Positions 5,472 to 7,854 of a stretch of 7,854 nt of DNA are shown here, piece after piece. The DNA is from an uncultured Chlorobiaceae bacterium (GTDB lineage: Bacteria > Bacteroidota > Chlorobiia > Chlorobiales > Chlorobiaceae). Under the pieces are notes generated by a model. The model made no database searches. It saw only the letters and a list, made by a program, of their open reading frames with translations, and was not told the DNA's origin. The DNA is taken from assembly GCA_903904495.1 (NCBI GenBank), contig CAIVCU010000316.1, forward strand, positions 1 to 7,854, in the 5' to 3' direction. A program made the position numbers and the translations under genes. The first letter of the stretch is position 1. Every line of letters starts with the position of its first letter.

Positions 5472-7667
5472 ATGTCTGCTGAAGCAAAGTGCCCGTTCTC
5501 AGGCGACGTCCGCCTGAAAGCAGTTGCCGGATTCCAATCGGATGCTAACTGGTGGCCCAATCAGCTCAAGCTGAACATACTGCACCAGCACTCCTCACTT
5601 TCTGACCCCATGGGCGGGGAGTTCAACTACGCTGAGGAGTTCAAGAGCCTTGATCTTGATGCTGTGAAGAAAGATCTTCTGGTGCTTATGACCAGCTCAC
5701 AGGAGTGGTGGCCGGCAGACTTTGGTCATTACGGACCTTTGTTCGTAAGGATGGCATGGCACAGCGCAGGTACATATCGTACCGCTGACGGTCGAGGCGG
5801 TGCAGGGAGAGGCAGTCAGCGATTTGCTCCCCTCAACAGTTGGCCCGACAATGTCAACCTCGACAAGGCACGAAGGCTGCTTTGGCCGATCAAGCAGAAG
5901 TTTGGCCGGAAAATCTCCTGGGCCGACCTTATGATTCTCACTGGTAACGTCGCTCTGGAATCGATGGGTCTCAAGACTTTCGGCTTCGGAGGCGGGCGAA
6001 AGGACATCTGGGAGCCGGAAGAAAACATTTACTGGGGACCTGAGGGCAAGTGGCTCGCAGACGAGCGCCACAGCGGCGCCCGTAAGCTTGAAAATCCTCT
6101 TGCTGCGGTTCAAATGGGTCTGATCTATGTTAATCCTGAAGGCCCGAACGGCATCCCTGATCCGATCGCTGCTGCGCGGGATATTCGCGAGACCTTCGCT
6201 CGCATGGCGATGAACGATGAAGAGACAGTTGCGCTTATAGCAGGCGGTCACACGTTCGGCAAAACCCATGGTGCAGGCGATGCCGCACTGCTTGGCCCTG
6301 TACCGGAGGCTGCCGGCATTGAGGAGCAGGGTCTTGGCTGGCAGAGTAGATTTGGCAAGGGTAAAGGTGATGACACTATCTCCAGCGGTCTCGAAGTCAC
6401 CTGGAGCACCACGCCGACGAAATGGAGCAACAACTACTTCTCTAATCTGTTCGGCTACGAATGGGAACTGACGAAGAGCCCGGCCGGAGCGCACCAATGG
6501 ATGCCGAAGGGTGGGGCGGGCGCCGGTACAGTGCCTGATGCCCATGACCCGTCGAAGCATCACTCTCCGGCCATGCTGACCACTGACCTCGCGTTGCGGC
6601 TTGACCCTTTCTACGAAAAAATTTCGAGGCGTTTCTACGAGAATCCTGATCAGTTCGCCGATGCGTTCGCCAGGGCGTGGTTCAAGCTGACACACCGCGA
6701 CATGGGTCCCCGCACGCGCTATCTCGGCCCGGAGGTTCCTGGCGAAGAGCTCATCTGGCAGGATCCCATCCCTCTACTCGATCATGCTTTGATTGATGCA
6801 CTGGACATTGCCACCCTCAAGCGCAACATCCTTGCTTCAGGGCTCTCTGTCCCGGAACTCGTTTCGACCGCCTGGGCATCAGCATCCACGTTCCGTGGTT
6901 CCGACATGCGAGGTGGTGCGAACGGCGCCCGCATTCATCTGGTACCTCAGAAGGATTGGGAGGTCAACCAGCCTGCACGACTGTCGAAGGTGCTCCAGAC
7001 TCTGGAGGGTATCCAAGTCGCGTTCAACAGCGCAAAGTCTGATGGCCGGAAAGTTTCGCTTGCCGACCTGATCGTTCTGGGCGGCTGTGCAGCCATCGAA
7101 GCAGCAGCGAAGAAGGCCGGCCACGACGTGAAGGTTCCCTTCTTGCCGGGGCGCATGGATGCATCGCAGGAGCAGACCGATGTGGACTCGTTCGCCGTGC
7201 TGGAACCGTCCGCAGACGGTTTCCGTAACTATGTCCGTAAGGGATTCGAGGAATCGGTAGCTGAGCTGCTGGTGGACAAAGCGCAGTTGTTGACGCTGAC
7301 AGCCCCTGAGATGACCGTTCTGATCGGCGGTCTGCGCGCCCTGAATGCGAACGTCGGCCAATCCGGACACGGTGTCTTTACCAAACAGCCTGAAACCTTG
7401 ACCAATGATTTTTTCATAAATCTCCTCGACATGAAGACGAAGTGGCAGAAGTCCGTCACAACTGAAGGCGTGTTGGAGGGGCATAGCCGGGCAACGGGCG
7501 AGCTCCTGTGGACCGGTACCATCGTCGATCTCGTTTTCGGTTCGAACTCCCAGCTTCGGGCGCTTTCGGAGGTCTATGCATGCAGCGATTCAGAACAGAA
7601 GTTCGTACGTGACTTTGTTGCGGCATGGAACAAGGTGATGAACCTTGATCGATTCGACCTTGCCTGA
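5472..7667 (+). CDS. katG: Catalase-peroxidase KatG
   Basis: This haem enzyme breaks down hydrogen peroxide by catalase and broad peroxidase activity. The 731 residues are typical full length: an N-terminal haem-binding peroxidase domain and a duplicated C-terminal domain (roughly 435-731) that lacks a haem ligand in this family. Visible residues are distal R93, W96 and H97 in VRMAWHSAGTYR; D126 in SWPDN; Y219 in LIYVNPEGP; M245 in FARMAMND; proximal H260 in GGHTFGKTHGAG; W311 in EVTWSTTPTKW; and D372 in LTTDLALR. W96-Y219-M245 corresponds to the Trp-Tyr-Met crosslink needed for catalase activity, so the enzyme should be bifunctional. S305 aligns with the serine known for isoniazid resistance in Mycobacterium (Ser315). 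No signal peptide is present, so it is cytoplasmic. It is second in a two-gene unit and followed by an intrinsic terminator. GC is higher than in the kinase (about 58% versus 42% in two hand-counted 60-base lines), hinting at different ancestry. No frameshift or missing key residue is seen. Confidence 0.98.
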   Translation: MSAEAKCPFSGDVRLKAVAGFQSDANWWPNQLKLNILHQHSSLSDPMGGEFNYAEEFKSLDLDAVKKDLLVLMTSSQEWWPADFGHYGPLFVRMAWHSAGTYRTADGRGGAGRGSQRFAPLNSWPDNVNLDKARRLLWPIKQKFGRKISWADLMILTGNVALESMGLKTFGFGGGRKDIWEPEENIYWGPEGKWLADERHSGARKLENPLAAVQMGLIYVNPEGPNGIPDPIAAARDIRETFARMAMNDEETVALIAGGHTFGKTHGAGDAALLGPVPEAAGIEEQGLGWQSRFGKGKGDDTISSGLEVTWSTTPTKWSNNYFSNLFGYEWELTKSPAGAHQWMPKGGAGAGTVPDAHDPSKHHSPAMLTTDLALRLDPFYEKISRRFYENPDQFADAFARAWFKLTHRDMGPRTRYLGPEVPGEELIWQDPIPLLDHALIDALDIATLKRNILASGLSVPELVSTAWASASTFRGSDMRGGANGARIHLVPQKDWEVNQPARLSKVLQTLEGIQVAFNSAKSDGRKVSLADLIVLGGCAAIEAAAKKAGHDVKVPFLPGRMDASQEQTDVDSFAVLEPSADGFRNYVRKGFEESVAELLVDKAQLLTLTAPEMTVLIGGLRALNANVGQSGHGVFTKQPETLTNDFFINLLDMKTKWQKSVTTEGVLEGHSRATGELLWTGTIVDLVFGSNSQLRALSEVYACSDSEQKFVRDFVAAWNKVMNLDRFDLA

Positions 7668-7725
7668 TCTTATTCTATACCTCAGACAGCTTTTGTCCTG
7701 CAACAAATACTATCTTCCTGAAGTG

Positions 7726-7757
7726 AACGGGTGCATCTGACGCCACCCGTTTCTTTT
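7726..7757 (+). terminator. Rho-independent terminator after katG
   Basis: A perfect 8-bp inverted repeat (AACGGGTG 7726-7733 and CACCCGTT 7744-7751) with a 10-base loop is followed by a T-rich tail (TTTCTTTT, 7750-7757). It begins 59 bases after the katG stop and should end the DUF2934-like/katG transcript, separating it from the next gene. Confidence 0.85.
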
Positions 7758-7792
7758 CGGCAACCTTTCCTCCAATCTGAGCCGCTGAAATC

Positions 7793-7854
7793 ATGAGGCA
7801 ATCCAGACCTCCGCTTATCCGTATGCAGTATATGCACCAGCAGCTGCAGAGCAA
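7793..7854 (+). CDS. 5' end of a probable WYL/HTH (YafY-like) transcriptional regulator
   Basis: An ATG at 7793 opens a frame that runs off the end of the window, giving 20 codons (MRQSRPPLIRMQYMHQQLQS). The pattern RPPL-x-RM-x-x-(I/M)H-x-x-L matches the start of a group of helix-turn-helix regulators with a C-terminal WYL ligand-sensing domain, where the next residues form the DNA-binding HTH. This is recognition from a short stretch, so it is tentative. No strong Shine-Dalgarno site precedes it. The gene lies after the katG terminator and so should have its own promoter in the short gap from 7758 to 7792 or overlapping the terminator. Whether it controls katG cannot be told. Confidence 0.5.
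   Translation, partial: MRQSRPPLIRMQYMHQQLQS

Noticed and set aside
5697..6695. 332-codon minus-strand open frame inside katG
   Set aside because: It lies antisense to a certain gene with high GC, where long shadow frames are expected. Its translation is Arg/Pro/Ser-rich with no family resemblance.

Overview
This is a bacterial window in which every recognisable gene is read from the + strand. It most resembles a green sulfur bacterium (Chlorobi, Chlorobium/Pelodictyon-like). That is an impression from protein style: a soluble multi-PAS hybrid kinase, a KatG, and the opening residues of a WYL-type regulator. No rRNA or marker gene confirms it. GC is moderate in the kinase region and visibly higher in katG.

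Layout. Positions 1-177 hold the 3' end of an unrecognised acidic protein. Its stop overlaps, in TGATG, the start of an 85-residue cysteine/tryptophan-rich small protein (177-434). Positions 435-824 have no convincing gene, only a short protein-like open stretch that may be a gene remnant. A 931-residue soluble sensor histidine kinase with five PAS-type domains runs from 825 to 3620. An in-frame TGA (3618-3620) ends it inside the last conserved strand of its ATPase domain. The same frame then continues through the rest of that strand, a linker made of a 21-bp tandem repeat, and a complete receiver domain ending at 4073. The locus therefore reads as one hybrid kinase/response regulator split by a single nonsense codon.

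Next comes a SRAP (YedK/HMCES-type) protein at 4208-4894, which shields abasic sites in single-stranded DNA. Positions 4895-5259 are non-coding and carry a palindrome that also occurs upstream of the kinase. A 63-residue DUF2934-like protein (5260-5451) lies 20 bp ahead of katG (5472-7667), a full-length bifunctional catalase-peroxidase with all expected catalytic residues and the best Shine-Dalgarno site in the window. A strong intrinsic terminator follows at 7726-7757. The window ends inside the first codons of a likely WYL/HTH transcriptional regulator.

Together the genes suggest an environmental-sensing and oxidative/DNA-damage defence neighbourhood. Only the small gene and katG look like one transcription unit. 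I found no CRISPR array, tRNA, rRNA or complete insertion sequence. The strongest unusual signal is the interrupted hybrid kinase and its repeat-built linker.
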